64,000 nt of DNA from Sphingomonas rhizophila (GCF_014396585.1 NZ_CP060717.1:1302001-1366000), one strand, 5' to 3'. Positions 19,816-28,835 are shown, counted from the stretch's first letter. Numbers and translations are program-made. Notes: generated by a model from the letters alone, not told the origin.

Positions 19816-21071
19816 ACGGCCTTCATGACGAGCGAAGCGTTGGTGCCGCCGAAACCGAAGCTGTTGTTCAACACGGCACGCACTTCGCGATTCTTCGCCT
19901 TGTGCGGGACAAGATCGACGCCGGCCGTGCCTTCGCTCGGATTGTCGAGATTGAGCGTGGGCGGCACGATCTGGTCGCGGATGGCGAGGATGCAGAAGAT
20001 GCTTTCGACCGCGCCCGCGCCGCCAAGCAGGTGACCGATGGCCGACTTAGTCGAGCTCATCGACACGTTGGCGATGGCGTTGCCGAACAGTTTGCGGACC
20101 GCGCCGAGCTCCAGCTCGTCACCCAGCGGCGTCGAAGTGCCGTGGGCGTTGATATAATCGATGTCGGACGGTTGCAGCCCCGATTTCTTGAGCGCCATCT
20201 GCATCGAGCGGAACGCGCCCGACCCCTCTGGATGCGGGGCGGTGACGTGATAGGCATCGCCCGACAGACCGTAGCCGACGACCTCGCAATAGATTTTCGC
20301 GCCGCGCGCCTTGGCGTGCTCATATTCCTCAAGGACGACGACGCCGGCGCCCTCGCCCATCACGAACCCGTCGCGATCCTTGTCGTAGGGGCGCGAAGCC
20401 TTTTCCGGCTGGTCGTTGAAGTTGGTCGACAGCGCCCGCGCCTGCGCGAACCCAGCGATGCCGATCGGGCAGATGGTCGCTTCCGCACCGCCGGCCAGCA
20501 TGATGTCGGCATCGTCGTCCCGGATCATCCGCGCCGCGTCGCCGATCGAGTGGGCGCCGGTGGAGCAGGCGGTCACGACCGCATGGTTCGGGCCCATCAG
20601 GCCGTACTTGATGCTGACCTGGCCGCTGATCAGGTTGATGAGGCGGCCATGCACGAAATGCGGACTGACCCGGCCCGGCCCCTTTTCGGCCAGCACCAGC
20701 GATTCGCTCTCGATCCCCGGAAGGCCGCCGATGCCCGAACCGATCGACACCCCGGCGCGAAGCCGCGTCGCTTCGTCCATGTCGGTCAGGCCCGCGTCCT
20801 CGATGGCCTGGCCGGCGGCGTCGATGCCGTAGACGATGAACGGGTCGACCTGGCGCTGGACCTTGTGGTCGACGCGCTTGTTCGGGTCGAAACCATATTC
20901 ATGATCGGCCGGCTTTACTTCGCATGCGATGTGACATTTCTGGTCACTGGCATCGAAACGGCTGATCTTGCCCGCGCCCGATTTGGCGGCGAGGATGTTC
21001 GCCCACGTCGTCTCGACGTCACCGCCAAGGGGCGTCACCAGTCCCAGTCCTGTCACGACTACGCGCCGCAT
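19812..21071 (-). CDS. fabF: Beta-ketoacyl-ACP synthase II
   Basis: Condensing enzyme that extends fatty acids by two carbons using malonyl-ACP. The 419 residues start MRRVVVTGLGLVTPLGGD and have the catalytic Cys in VTACSTGAHSIGDAARMI, the two active-site His in NAHGTSTPLGD and SAIGHLLGGAGAVES, and the closing NNSFGFGGTNASLVMK. Upstream at 21176 lies acpP, the carrier it uses. A strong hairpin in the 104-base gap probably trims or attenuates the transcript between them. The earlier in-frame start at 21092 falls inside that hairpin. Confidence 0.95.
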   Translation of the reverse strand: MRRVVVTGLGLVTPLGGDVETTWANILAAKSGAGKISRFDASDQKCHIACEVKPADHEYGFDPNKRVDHKVQRQVDPFIVYGIDAAGQAIEDAGLTDMDEATRLRAGVSIGSGIGGLPGIESESLVLAEKGPGRVSPHFVHGRLINLISGQVSIKYGLMGPNHAVVTACSTGAHSIGDAARMIRDDDADIMLAGGAEATICPIGIAGFAQARALSTNFNDQPEKASRPYDKDRDGFVMGEGAGVVVLEEYEHAKARGAKIYCEVVGYGLSGDAYHVTAPHPEGSGAFRSMQMALKKSGLQPSDIDYINAHGTSTPLGDELELGAVRKLFGNAIANVSMSSTKSAIGHLLGGAGAVESIFCILAIRDQIVPPTLNLDNPSEGTAGVDLVPHKAKNREVRAVLNNSFGFGGTNASLVMKAV

Positions 21072-21091
21072 ATCATTCTCCACAAAGCACA

Positions 21092-21122
21092 ACAGGCTCA
21101 GACCCGTGCGGGCTGAGCCTGT
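21092..21122. repeat. Long inverted repeat (REP-like hairpin) between acpP and fabF
   Basis: The arms 21092-21101 and 21113-21122 are a perfect 10-bp inverted repeat, continued by CCC/GGG inside, giving a stem of about 13 bp with a small loop. The outer part (ACAGGCTCAG, then CTGAGCCTGTCGAA) resembles the palindromic repeat often scattered in sphingomonad genomes. No T-run follows, so it looks more like an mRNA-stabilising or processing hairpin than a terminator. Confidence 0.6.
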
Positions 21123-21175
21123 CGAAACACCGTGCTGTCTTCAAGCCCAGCAAGAAGCCAAACGGATGGCGGGCG

Positions 21176-21412
21176 TCAGCCCTTGTTGCTGTCGATGTAG
21201 CTGATCGCGTCCTTGACGGTCGTGATCTTCTCGGCGGCGTCGTCCGGGATTTCGACCCCGAATTCTTCCTCGAACGCCATCACCAGCTCGACGATGTCGA
21301 GGCTGTCGGCACCGAGATCGTCGATGAAGCTCGCTTCCTCCGTCACCTTCTCGGCGTCGACGCCAAGATGTTCGACAACGATCTTCTTCACCCGATCGGC
21401 GGTTTCGCTCAT
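21176..21412 (-). CDS. acpP: Acyl carrier protein
   Basis: A 78-residue acidic carrier for fatty-acid synthesis. The phosphopantetheine attachment site is in [20 protein letters not shown] (the Ser of DSL), followed by [20 protein letters not shown]. The start [18 protein letters not shown] at 21412 is the standard one, with AGGAAATCC upstream. It is followed by fabF on the same strand. Confidence 0.97.
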   Translation of the reverse strand: MSETADRVKKIVVEHLGVDAEKVTEEASFIDDLGADSLDIVELVMAFEEEFGVEIPDDAAEKITTVKDAISYIDSNKG

Positions 21413-21499
21413 GTGGATTTCCTCCGTTTGATTTTGCGCTGCCGTAGCGACCGACGGGGCACTGGGCAAGCATCGTCTGCGCCCCTAACAATCGGCGCG

Positions 21500-21973
21500 A
21501 TGAAAGGTGCCAGACCACTAACGGACGGCGAGATCGCCCTCGCCAGGACCATGTTCGGGGACGCAATCGACTATTCTTTGGTGAAGCTGGTCCGGCGCAA
21601 ATGGTGGCCGTTTCAGCCGCGCGGGATCGTGATGGCCCCGACTGGCAACATCCATTTCCACCCCAACAGCCCCAACTGGTCGGAAGATTTCAGTAAGGCT
21701 TCGCTCCCCCTGCAAGGCCTGTTCATGCATGAAATGACGCACGTCTGGCAGACCCAGAAACGTGGGCGCTACTACCTGCCACTGATGCGCCATCCCTTCT
21801 GCCGCTATTCCTACACACTGAAGGAAGGGCAGCCCTTCGACCGTTACGGCCTGGAGCAGCAGGCAGAGCTGGTCCGCCATCGATTTCTAGCGGATCGCGG
21901 CATGGCGCTCGCCGTAGCCCCCGACGTTTCCCTCCTGCCCTTCGCAACTGTTACGGTTAAGCAACAGGCTTAA
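21500..21973 (+). CDS. Vgr-related protein with an HExxH motif
   Basis: A 157-residue protein from the ATG at 21500 (MKGARPLTDGEIALARTMFG). The centre reads GNIHFHPNSPNWSEDF followed by GLFMHEMTHVWQTQKRG. HEMTH is a zincin-type HExxH motif; a possible third ligand (Glu in LEQQAELVRHRF) lies about 45 residues later. Similar short proteins are labelled 'vgr related protein' in sphingomonads. There is no signal peptide or membrane segment. Proteolytic activity is not proven, and the motif could bind metal for structure only. It is divergent from acpP, with 87 bases between the starts. Confidence 0.7.
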   Translation: MKGARPLTDGEIALARTMFGDAIDYSLVKLVRRKWWPFQPRGIVMAPTGNIHFHPNSPNWSEDFSKASLPLQGLFMHEMTHVWQTQKRGRYYLPLMRHPFCRYSYTLKEGQPFDRYGLEQQAELVRHRFLADRGMALAVAPDVSLLPFATVTVKQQA

Positions 21974-22053
21974 CGAGAAAGGCACACCCCCCTTCCCGAC
22001 GTCCCCTGTTTGATTCATTCTCCCCCACGGGCATGAAAAGCAGGGGAACGCTC

Positions 22054-24621
22054 ATGACAATCCGTCGCATCCACCACGCCGCGTTGTTGGCGAGTGCCGC
22101 CACTTTCATCATCGCCACGCCGGCCTGGGCGCAGACCGCCGAGGAACAGCAGGCGCAGGCGTCCAACGAAATCTCGGACGAGCCGGAAACGGTGATCGTG
22201 ACGGCGACAAAGCGCGCGTCGACCGTGCAGGACGTCCCCTTCTCGATCAATGCGCAGACGCAGGAAGACATCCAGCGCGCCAATGCCCTTTCGATTGAGG
22301 ACATCAGCCGCAATGTCGCCGGCCTTGCCGTTCAGAACCTCGGCCCGGGCCAAAGCCAGGTGTCGATCCGCGGCGTTTCCGCTGGCCAGATCGTCCGCGA
22401 CCAGCCTGGCGTCAAGGAACAGGTTGGCGTTTACCTCGACGAAAGCGTCATCTCGCTGTCTCTGTTCACTCCGGATATCGATCTTTACGACCTGAACCGC
22501 GTCGAGACGCTTCGTGGGCCACAGGGAACGCTGTTCGGTTCGGGCAGCGTTGGCGGTACGTTGCGCTACATCACCAACCAGCCGCGGCTGGACCGAATCG
22601 AGGGTTCGGTCGAAGCCAACGTCAACTCGGTCGAAGAAGATGACATCGGGTATCATCTGAAAGGCGCCATCAACCTTCCCGTCAGCGATACGGTCGCCAT
22701 TCGGGCGGTCGGCTACGGCACCAAGTTCGCCGGCTTCGTCGACAGCGTCGGGCCTTACAGCCGAAAGAATGTCAATGACGGCAGCCGGGTCGGCGGACGC
22801 CTTTCGGTGCTGTTCGACCCGGGAACCGGCGTGAAGCTGACTCCTCGCGTGGTTTACCAGAAGGTCAAGGCGAACGGCTTCAACCGTCAGGAATTCTTCA
22901 ATCTCTATGCCAACCCGCTGACGACTACTCGACCCGCTTATACGTTCGGCGAGCGAGAGCAGTATTTGCTGGTCGGAGAGCGATTTGTCGATGAGACCCT
23001 ACTGACCGACGTCACCGCCAGCATCGAGGTCGGCGACAGTGCCGAGATCACTTCGGTGACCAGCTATATCAATCGCGACCTTCTAGTAAGTCGTGACGCA
23101 TCCGCACTAACGGGTTCGATCTCGGACGATTTTGGCTTCGATGACTTGACGGTCCTGCTCCCGTCAAATCTCGTTGACACAACCGACCTGCGCCAATTCT
23201 CGCAAGAGTTAAGGGTCGCTTCTACCAACGCTAGCCCGTTCCAATGGCTAATTGGCGTATTCTATTCGAGCGTTGATCGCGATTATTCGCAAACACTGCC
23301 TACCCCGGGATATGCTGACCGGACCGGAGGGCCAGCCGGAGGCAGCTCGAATCCCGACTCTCCGTACAACAGCTACCTTGCCTATGACATCAGCCAAGCC
23401 GCCATTTTCGGCGAGGCAAGTTATGACTTTGGCGACGTGAAGGCGACACTGGGCGGCCGCTACTATGACTTTGCCGAAGATCGGACGCTGTTCAACGAAG
23501 GCCTTTTTGTCGGACCGGCAAATAGCTTGAAACAGAAGACGAAATCGGACGGGTTCAGCCCCCGTGCGATCCTGACTTATGAGCCAAGTAACAACCTCAG
23601 CTTCAATGTGCAGGCCGCAAAGGGCTTCCGTCTCGGCGGATCGAACGACCCGCTGAACCTTCCGCTCTGCGATAACGGCGAACCCAATGGTCCAGATGCG
23701 CAATTGTTCGGCCCTTTCAGCGGCGCATATCGCGACGAAACGCTCTGGAACTACGAAGCAGGGTTCAAATATTCGCGTCGCGGCGTGACATTCAACGCAG
23801 CCGCCTTCTACACCAAGATCAAGGATTTGCAGGTTACGCTTGACGCAGGCACTTGCTCGTCGCGACTGGTCTTCAACGTCGACAAGGCCCACACAAAGGG
23901 CGTCGAGGCTGAATTCTCCATCAGGCCGGTCAGTGGGCTGGAATTCTCTTTCTCGGGGAGTCTGGTGGAATCGGAATTCGACTCGACCCTGCCGGGCGCA
24001 CTCGCCGTCAGCACTGGTATTCGTGACGGGAATCGCTTGCCGTCAGTCCCGAAGTATCAGTTTGCCGCAGCCGCAAACTATGGCCAACGTTTCGGCGGGA
24101 TGGACGCGGAATGGTACGTGAATGGTAGTTTCCAGCGTGTCGGCAATCGGTACACTCAGCCGGCCGACCAGGAAAACAATCCGCGCCTCTTCGTCTATGG
24201 GAACGACTTCGGCGGAATTCCCGACGACGTCGGCACGCTGGTGGACCTCAAGCTCCCAGCCTACAGCCTGACCAACCTCAGCGCCGGGGTGAAATGGGAC
24301 AACGGCTTGGAGATTTCGGCCTACGTCAACAACCTGTTCGACAAGAACCCGCTGCTGTCGTTCGATCGTGAACGCGGTGGCCGGGCCCGTCTTGGCTACA
24401 ACATCGGCACGCCGCGGACGATCGGCCTGACGATCCGCAAGTCGTTCAGCAGCCTGCGAGCCCAACCGGTCGAGGTTGCCCCTCCGCCTCCGCCGCCCCC
24501 GCCGCAGGATGTGCCGGCATCACAGACCTGCGCCGACGGGTCGGTGATCCTGGCGACGGACGTGTGCCCGGCACCGCCCCCGCCGCCGGCCCCACCGCCC
24601 GCCGGCGAGCGCGGCCTGTAA
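22054..24621 (+). CDS. TonB-dependent outer-membrane receptor with Pro-rich C-terminal extension
   Basis: An 855-residue outer-membrane transporter. Signal peptide MTIRRIHHAALLASAATF..., cleavage near AWAQ-TA. A TonB box-like segment (ETVIVTATKRAS) precedes the plug domain (about residues 55-165, including LRGPQGTLFGSGSVGGTLRY), then the 22-strand barrel with aromatic strand ends, reaching IGLTIRKSF. Normally the chain ends there. Here about 50 more residues follow: a run of prolines, the segment SQTCADGSVILATDVCPAPP with two cysteines, and more prolines. AGGGG lies seven bases before the ATG. The flavin oxidase starts 4 bases after the stop, so both are one unit. The substrate is unknown. 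Confidence 0.9.
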   Translation: MTIRRIHHAALLASAATFIIATPAWAQTAEEQQAQASNEISDEPETVIVTATKRASTVQDVPFSINAQTQEDIQRANALSIEDISRNVAGLAVQNLGPGQSQVSIRGVSAGQIVRDQPGVKEQVGVYLDESVISLSLFTPDIDLYDLNRVETLRGPQGTLFGSGSVGGTLRYITNQPRLDRIEGSVEANVNSVEEDDIGYHLKGAINLPVSDTVAIRAVGYGTKFAGFVDSVGPYSRKNVNDGSRVGGRLSVLFDPGTGVKLTPRVVYQKVKANGFNRQEFFNLYANPLTTTRPAYTFGEREQYLLVGERFVDETLLTDVTASIEVGDSAEITSVTSYINRDLLVSRDASALTGSISDDFGFDDLTVLLPSNLVDTTDLRQFSQELRVASTNASPFQWLIGVFYSSVDRDYSQTLPTPGYADRTGGPAGGSSNPDSPYNSYLAYDISQAAIFGEASYDFGDVKATLGGRYYDFAEDRTLFNEGLFVGPANSLKQKTKSDGFSPRAILTYEPSNNLSFNVQAAKGFRLGGSNDPLNLPLCDNGEPNGPDAQLFGPFSGAYRDETLWNYEAGFKYSRRGVTFNAAAFYTKIKDLQVTLDAGTCSSRLVFNVDKAHTKGVEAEFSIRPVSGLEFSFSGSLVESEFDSTLPGALAVSTGIRDGNRLPSVPKYQFAAAANYGQRFGGMDAEWYVNGSFQRVGNRYTQPADQENNPRLFVYGNDFGGIPDDVGTLVDLKLPAYSLTNLSAGVKWDNGLEISAYVNNLFDKNPLLSFDRERGGRARLGYNIGTPRTIGLTIRKSFSSLRAQPVEVAPPPPPPPPQDVPASQTCADGSVILATDVCPAPPPPPAPPPAGERGL

Positions 24622-24625
24622 TCGG

Positions 24626-25900
24626 ATGACCGTGGGAAGCGGCACACCCGACATTGCGTCGCTTCCCAACCTGACACGCCGCTCGCTCCTTGCCGGAGCG
24701 GGCGGCGTTTCTCTTGCGCCGGGCGTCCTGCGTGCCGCGCCGGCCGGGTCGAAAACGCACGTTGCGGTGATCGGCGCCGGCGTGTTCGGCGCGTGGACCG
24801 CTTATCACCTGCACCGGGCCGGACACCGGGTCACGCTGGTCGACATGGCCGGACCGGCAAACAACCGGGCAAGTTCCGGCGGCGAGTCGCGAATGACCCG
24901 CGCCGCCTATGGCAAGGATGCGATCTACACGCGCATGGCGGTCGACAGCCTGCCGCAATGGAAAGCCTTGTCGGCAGCATCCGGCCTGCCGATCTTCCAC
25001 CCGTCGGGCGTCTTGTTCTTCTTCGATAGTGACCAGGCCTACATCCACGACAGCATCGCCGCCCACCGCGCCCTCCGACTGCCGACCGAATATCTCGATC
25101 CCAGGGCGATGGCTCGTCGCTTCCCGATGATCGATTTCGCCGGCGTACACGGCGGCCTGTTTGAGCCGGGGTTCGGTGCGCTGATGGCGCGGCGGTCGGT
25201 AGAAACGCTGGTCAAGCGCTTCGTGGACGGCGGCGGCACTTATCGGTTGGGCAAGGCGCGCCCGAGGGCGCGCTCGGGCAAGTTGAAGTCCGTCTCGCTG
25301 AGCGACGGCACCGATCTGCAGGCCGACGCCTATGTCTTCGCCCTTGGCCCGTGGCTCCCGAAGATTTTTCCCGACGTCGTCGGCCCCCGCATCCAGCCGA
25401 CGCGGCAGGAAGTCTTCTTTTTCGCTCCGCCGGTTGCCGATCGGCGTTTCCAGCCGGGAATCATGCCGGGCTGGGCCGACTTCAACGGCGGCGACGTCTT
25501 CTATGGCTTCCCGGATCTTGAAGGCCGCGGGGTCAAGTTCGCCCACGACGCCCACGGCGTCGAGATCGACCCCGACACCCAGTCACGCGACTACACCAAG
25601 GCAGCGCTGGCGGAGATAATATCCTTCCGCGACCGCCGCTTCCCGCTGCTGCGCGGCGCACCGCTGATCGAAAGCCGCGTCTGCCAGTATGAGAACAGCG
25701 GCAACGGCGACTTCCTGATCGACCGTCACCCGGCCATGCCCAACGTCGTCCTTGTCGGTGGCGGCAGCGGGCACGGGTTCAAGCATGGGCCCGAAGTCGG
25801 GCGCCTGGCCGCCGCGCTCACGTCGTCAGGCAAGCGACAGTCCGAGCCGCGATTCAGCCTCGCCACCAAGGCCGCAGTCCACAAACGCGAGGTTATCTGA
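24626..25900 (+). CDS. Tat-exported FAD-dependent oxidoreductase (sarcosine oxidase-like)
   Basis: A DAO-family flavoenzyme of 424 residues related to monomeric sarcosine / N-methyltryptophan oxidase. The N-terminus has a twin-arginine signal (TRRSLLAGAGGVSLAPG, cleavage near LRAAPAG), so it should be exported folded. The FAD site is VAVIGAGVFGAWTAYHLHRA with the acidic end VTLVD. SSGGESRMTRAAYG matches the flavin-contact loop; the C-terminal block VCQYENSGNGDFLID holds a Cys at the place where the monomeric oxidases bind FAD covalently, and GGGSGHGFKHGPEVG closes the fold. The enzyme would make imine and hydrogen peroxide in the periplasm. It follows the TonB receptor with a 4-base gap. Confidence 0.85.
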   Translation: MTVGSGTPDIASLPNLTRRSLLAGAGGVSLAPGVLRAAPAGSKTHVAVIGAGVFGAWTAYHLHRAGHRVTLVDMAGPANNRASSGGESRMTRAAYGKDAIYTRMAVDSLPQWKALSAASGLPIFHPSGVLFFFDSDQAYIHDSIAAHRALRLPTEYLDPRAMARRFPMIDFAGVHGGLFEPGFGALMARRSVETLVKRFVDGGGTYRLGKARPRARSGKLKSVSLSDGTDLQADAYVFALGPWLPKIFPDVVGPRIQPTRQEVFFFAPPVADRRFQPGIMPGWADFNGGDVFYGFPDLEGRGVKFAHDAHGVEIDPDTQSRDYTKAALAEIISFRDRRFPLLRGAPLIESRVCQYENSGNGDFLIDRHPAMPNVVLVGGGSGHGFKHGPEVGRLAAALTSSGKRQSEPRFSLATKAAVHKREVI

Positions 25901-25917
25901 CGAGCCCCCGTTGAGGG

Positions 25918-26460
25918 TCAGCCCGCGCGCGCAACGCCGACGAGCGACGGCCGCAACAGCCGGTCCTTGAGCATGTATCCGGCCTGCATTTCCTCGATGA
26001 CTGTACCCGGTTCTTTGTCGCTCGGGATTTCGACCATCGCCTGGTGCTTGTGCGGATCGAGCGGCAGTCCCTTGGCGGCGATGCGCTCGATCCCGTTGCG
26101 GACGAACACCGCATCAAGCTCGCGCAACGTCGCCTCGATGCCCTCCACGAAGCTCTTGAGGTCACCGTCACGCGCGTCCTCCGGTACATGGCTCAGCGCG
26201 CGGTCGAGATGGTCGCGGACACTGAGCATGTCCCGAGCGAAGCCGGTCGAGGCATAGGCTGCGGCCTGCTGCTTCTCGGCCTCCAGCCGGCGGCGGACAT
26301 TCTGCGTCTCCGCGGCGGCGTAAAGAGCCTTCGACCGTGCCTCCTCCAGCTCCTTCTGGAGCGCGGCGAACTGGTCGTGCTCGGCCAGTTCCGGCGCGGC
26401 GTCGGCCGTTTCCTTGCGAATTTCCTCGGCTTCGTCGTGAAGGTTTTCGTTCTCGTTCAT
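25918..26460 (-). CDS. grpE: Nucleotide exchange factor GrpE
   Basis: Releases ADP from DnaK. The 180 residues show the acidic N-terminal tail, a long coiled coil (FAALQKELEEARSKALYAAA, ETQNVRRRLEAEKQQAAAYA), and the C-terminal beta domain (LDAVFVRNGIERIAAKG, LPLDPHKHQAMVEIPSD, GTVIEEMQAGYMLKDRLLRP). It starts MNENENLHDEAEEIRKE at 26460, overlapping the hrcA stop (ATGA). An in-frame upstream extension reaches 26820 but is only hrcA read in the wrong frame. Confidence 0.96.
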   Translation of the reverse strand: MNENENLHDEAEEIRKETADAAPELAEHDQFAALQKELEEARSKALYAAAETQNVRRRLEAEKQQAAAYASTGFARDMLSVRDHLDRALSHVPEDARDGDLKSFVEGIEATLRELDAVFVRNGIERIAAKGLPLDPHKHQAMVEIPSDKEPGTVIEEMQAGYMLKDRLLRPSLVGVARAG

Positions 26461-27488
26461 TGCATCCGTCTCGTTAGCGCCTGCGCGGTGAAATCCACCA
26501 TGGGGACCACGCGGGCATAGTTCAACCGAGTGGGGCCGATGACCCCGACAACGCCGACCACCTGCCCTTCGCTCCCGCGATAGGGCGCGGCGATGACGCT
26601 GGATCCCGAAAGCGCGAACATCCGGTTCTCGCTGCCGATGAATATACGGCACCCCTCGCCCGCTCTGGCGCCTTCCAGCAGGCGGGCAATTTCCTTGGCG
26701 TCTTCCAGCTCCTCGAGCAACTGGCGGACGCGTTCCAGATTCTCCGCCGCGGCCTGGTCGATCAGGTTGGCGGCGCCCTTGACGATCAACACCGGGCGCT
26801 GGTCGAGGTCCTCGCTCCACGCGGCAAGGCCGGTGGCGACCAGTTCGGCGGCGGCGACGTCGATGGCTTCCCGCCGCGATGTAATCTCGGACCGGAGGCG
26901 CGCTACCGCCTCGCTCAGGGTCAGGCCGCTAAGGCGGGCGCTGATGTAATTGCCGATCTCGACCAGTTGGAGTGCGCTGGTTCCGGCAGGAAGGTCGACG
27001 ACGCGGTTCTCGACGTTGCCGTCGGTGCCCACCAGGACCGCCAAGGCACGTCCGGAATCGAGCGGAACGAATGACAGCTGGCGCAGCCGCAACTCGGCCT
27101 TCGGGGCCAGTACGACACCGGCGCAGGCCGACAACCCGGACAGCGTCGCGCTCGCCGCGGCCAGTGCTTCCTCAATCGGGCGGTCACGAAGTCCCGCCTC
27201 GATCGCCGCCCGCTCGCGCGCAGCGGGGATGGATGCTTGCATGATGCCGTCGACGAACAGGCGTAGTCCGCTTTCGGTCGGCACCCGACCGGCCGAAGTG
27301 TGCGGATGGGTCAACAGGCCACGCTCTTCCAGCGTCTGCATCACACCGCGAATCGAGGCTGGGGACAGGCTGACGCTTCCGGCCAGCGCCTTCGACCCGA
27401 CCGGCTGTCCGCGGTCGAGGTAGGCCTCGACCACCAGCCGAAAAACGTCGCGCATGCGGTTGGAAAGATCGCCGATCGGCTCGCTCAT
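26457..27488 (-). CDS. hrcA: Heat-inducible transcription repressor HrcA
   Basis: Repressor of groESL-type heat-shock genes that binds CIRCE. From the ATG at 27488 it has 343 residues: a winged helix (RDVFRLVVEAYLDRGQPVGS, ASIRGVMQTLEERGLLTHPH), the HrcA signature THPHTSAGRVPTESGLRLFV, a GAF-like centre and a C-terminal dimer domain ending GVIGPTRLNYARVVPMVDF. It forms an operon with grpE (4-base overlap). No CIRCE inverted repeat is visible in the 42 bases before it; an RpoH-like promoter is a better fit. Confidence 0.95.
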   Translation of the reverse strand: MSEPIGDLSNRMRDVFRLVVEAYLDRGQPVGSKALAGSVSLSPASIRGVMQTLEERGLLTHPHTSAGRVPTESGLRLFVDGIMQASIPAARERAAIEAGLRDRPIEEALAAASATLSGLSACAGVVLAPKAELRLRQLSFVPLDSGRALAVLVGTDGNVENRVVDLPAGTSALQLVEIGNYISARLSGLTLSEAVARLRSEITSRREAIDVAAAELVATGLAAWSEDLDQRPVLIVKGAANLIDQAAAENLERVRQLLEELEDAKEIARLLEGARAGEGCRIFIGSENRMFALSGSSVIAAPYRGSEGQVVGVVGVIGPTRLNYARVVPMVDFTAQALTRRMQ

Positions 27489-27494
27489 GGCGCG

Positions 27495-27524
27495 CATGTA
27501 GGGAGTGCGCCACGGAACCTCAAC
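27495..27524 (-). promoter_or_regulatory. Possible RpoH promoter of hrcA-grpE
   Basis: On the reverse strand GTTGAGG (27518-27524) is followed, 18 bases after GTTG, by CCTACATG (27495-27502). This fits the alphaproteobacterial sigma32 pattern (CTTG, 17-18 bases, CCTATnT) at most positions. Transcription would start about at the hrcA ATG, which implies a very short or absent leader. Confidence 0.35.
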
Positions 27525-27530
27525 GCGTGG

Positions 27531-28046
27531 TTACAGTGCGCCGCGATCGACCGGCCGCCGCTCGACGACGGCCGTCGCCCTGGCGGCGTCATCGACGATC
27601 CGATCGACCTTGGAGACCGCCGACGAAAGCTCGGCATCGCGCCCCTCGGTGCAATTCGCGTTCCATGGCAGCTTGGCCGGTGTTCCGGCGATGACCCACT
27701 CCAGGTCGCCATAGGGTCCGTCCGTCATCCGCCTCCTGCAGTCTTCGGGCTCGGCCAGCTTGGCCTTCACCGCGTCGATCGCGACCGTCAGGGACTGGCG
27801 CTGGCCCGGCGTGAGGACGATGCGCCGGACGAGCAATTCCTGCTTCGCGCGGTCGCCGAACGGTTCGGGATTCTGGACGTGTTCGACCCGGCCGTCCGCA
27901 TCCATCGTCCACTGATGGAGAAGCCGACCCCAGCTTTTCATCGAGAAGGAGGCCGTGTCGACCACCGCCGGCATCGGGGTCGATTGCATCATCTCGGCGG
28001 CACAGCCCGACAAGGCGAACGCCGCCACCACCGCCATCATCCGCAT
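27531..28046 (-). CDS. Putative lipoprotein of unknown function
   Basis: A 171-residue product from the ATG at 28046: [15 protein letters not shown] gives a lipobox (ALSGC) for acylation at Cys15, so it should be anchored in the membrane facing the periplasm. The mature part has [40 protein letters not shown] and a Cys pair ([16 protein letters not shown]). I do not recognise a family. The open frame extends to 28331 on paper, but that part is antisense to rph. It is divergent from rph, with 74 bases between the starts. Confidence 0.72.
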   Translation of the reverse strand: MRMMAVVAAFALSGCAAEMMQSTPMPAVVDTASFSMKSWGRLLHQWTMDADGRVEHVQNPEPFGDRAKQELLVRRIVLTPGQRQSLTVAIDAVKAKLAEPEDCRRRMTDGPYGDLEWVIAGTPAKLPWNANCTEGRDAELSSAVSKVDRIVDDAARATAVVERRPVDRGAL

Positions 28047-28120
28047 ACTCGCCACGCCCGGTTGCTTGTCCCTGTCCGTCACCATATGGCGCTGCCCAAC
28101 CAGTGACGAGAGGAAATTCC

Positions 28121-28835
28121 ATGCGCCCCAGCGGCCGCGCCCCGACCAGATGCGCGAATTGACGTTCGAGCCCGGCTTTACCAAGCATGCCGAAGGGTCC
28201 TGCCTGGTCAGCTTCGGTGAGACCCGCGTTCTGGTCACCGCCTCGGTCGAGGACAAGGTCCCGCCATTCCTTCGCGGCAAGGGCCAGGGATGGGTCACCG
28301 CCGAATATGGGATGCTGCCCGCGCCACCCATACCCGCGGGAACCGCGAGGCGGCGAAGGGCAAGCAGTCCGGCCGTACCCAGGAAATCCAGCGGCTGATC
28401 GGCCGGTCCCTGCGCGCCGTTGTCGACCTCAAGAAACTCGGCGAGCGCCAGATCGTCGTCGACTGCGACGTTATCCAGGCAGACGGCGGCACCCGCACTG
28501 CGTCGATTTCGGGCGCGTGGGTCGCGCTACGCATCGCTATCGACAAGCTGATCGCATCGGGTGCGCTGACCGAGGACCCGATCACAACCCAGGTCGCGGC
28601 GGTGTCGTGCGGTATTCACGAGGGAACGCCCGTCCTCGATCTCGATTATATCGAGGACAGCAACGCCCATTCGGACGGAAACTTCGTCCTTACCGGCGAT
28701 GGCGCGATCGTGGAGGCGCAATTGACGGCCGAGGGCGCGACGTTCGACGAGGAAGGCCTGCTGCGATTGCTCCGCCTGGCCAAGATCGGCTGCACGGCCA
28801 TTTTCACCGCGCAACTCAAGGCGACCGGACGATGA
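28121..28835 (+). CDS. rph: Ribonuclease PH (two frameshifts)
   Basis: Phosphorolytic 3'-5' exoribonuclease that trims tRNA 3' ends. The product starts MRPSGRAP at 28121. One missing C in CCCC 28140-28143 separates that start from [21 protein letters not shown] second missing C at CCC 28318-28320 separates [10 protein letters not shown] from [20 protein letters not shown]. Repairing both gives 238 residues, the standard length, and includes [20 protein letters not shown] and the catalytic region [20 protein letters not shown]. The stop overlaps the rdgB start (ATGA). Both breaks are loss of one C from a C run, so an assembly artefact is more likely than gene death. Confidence 0.92.
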
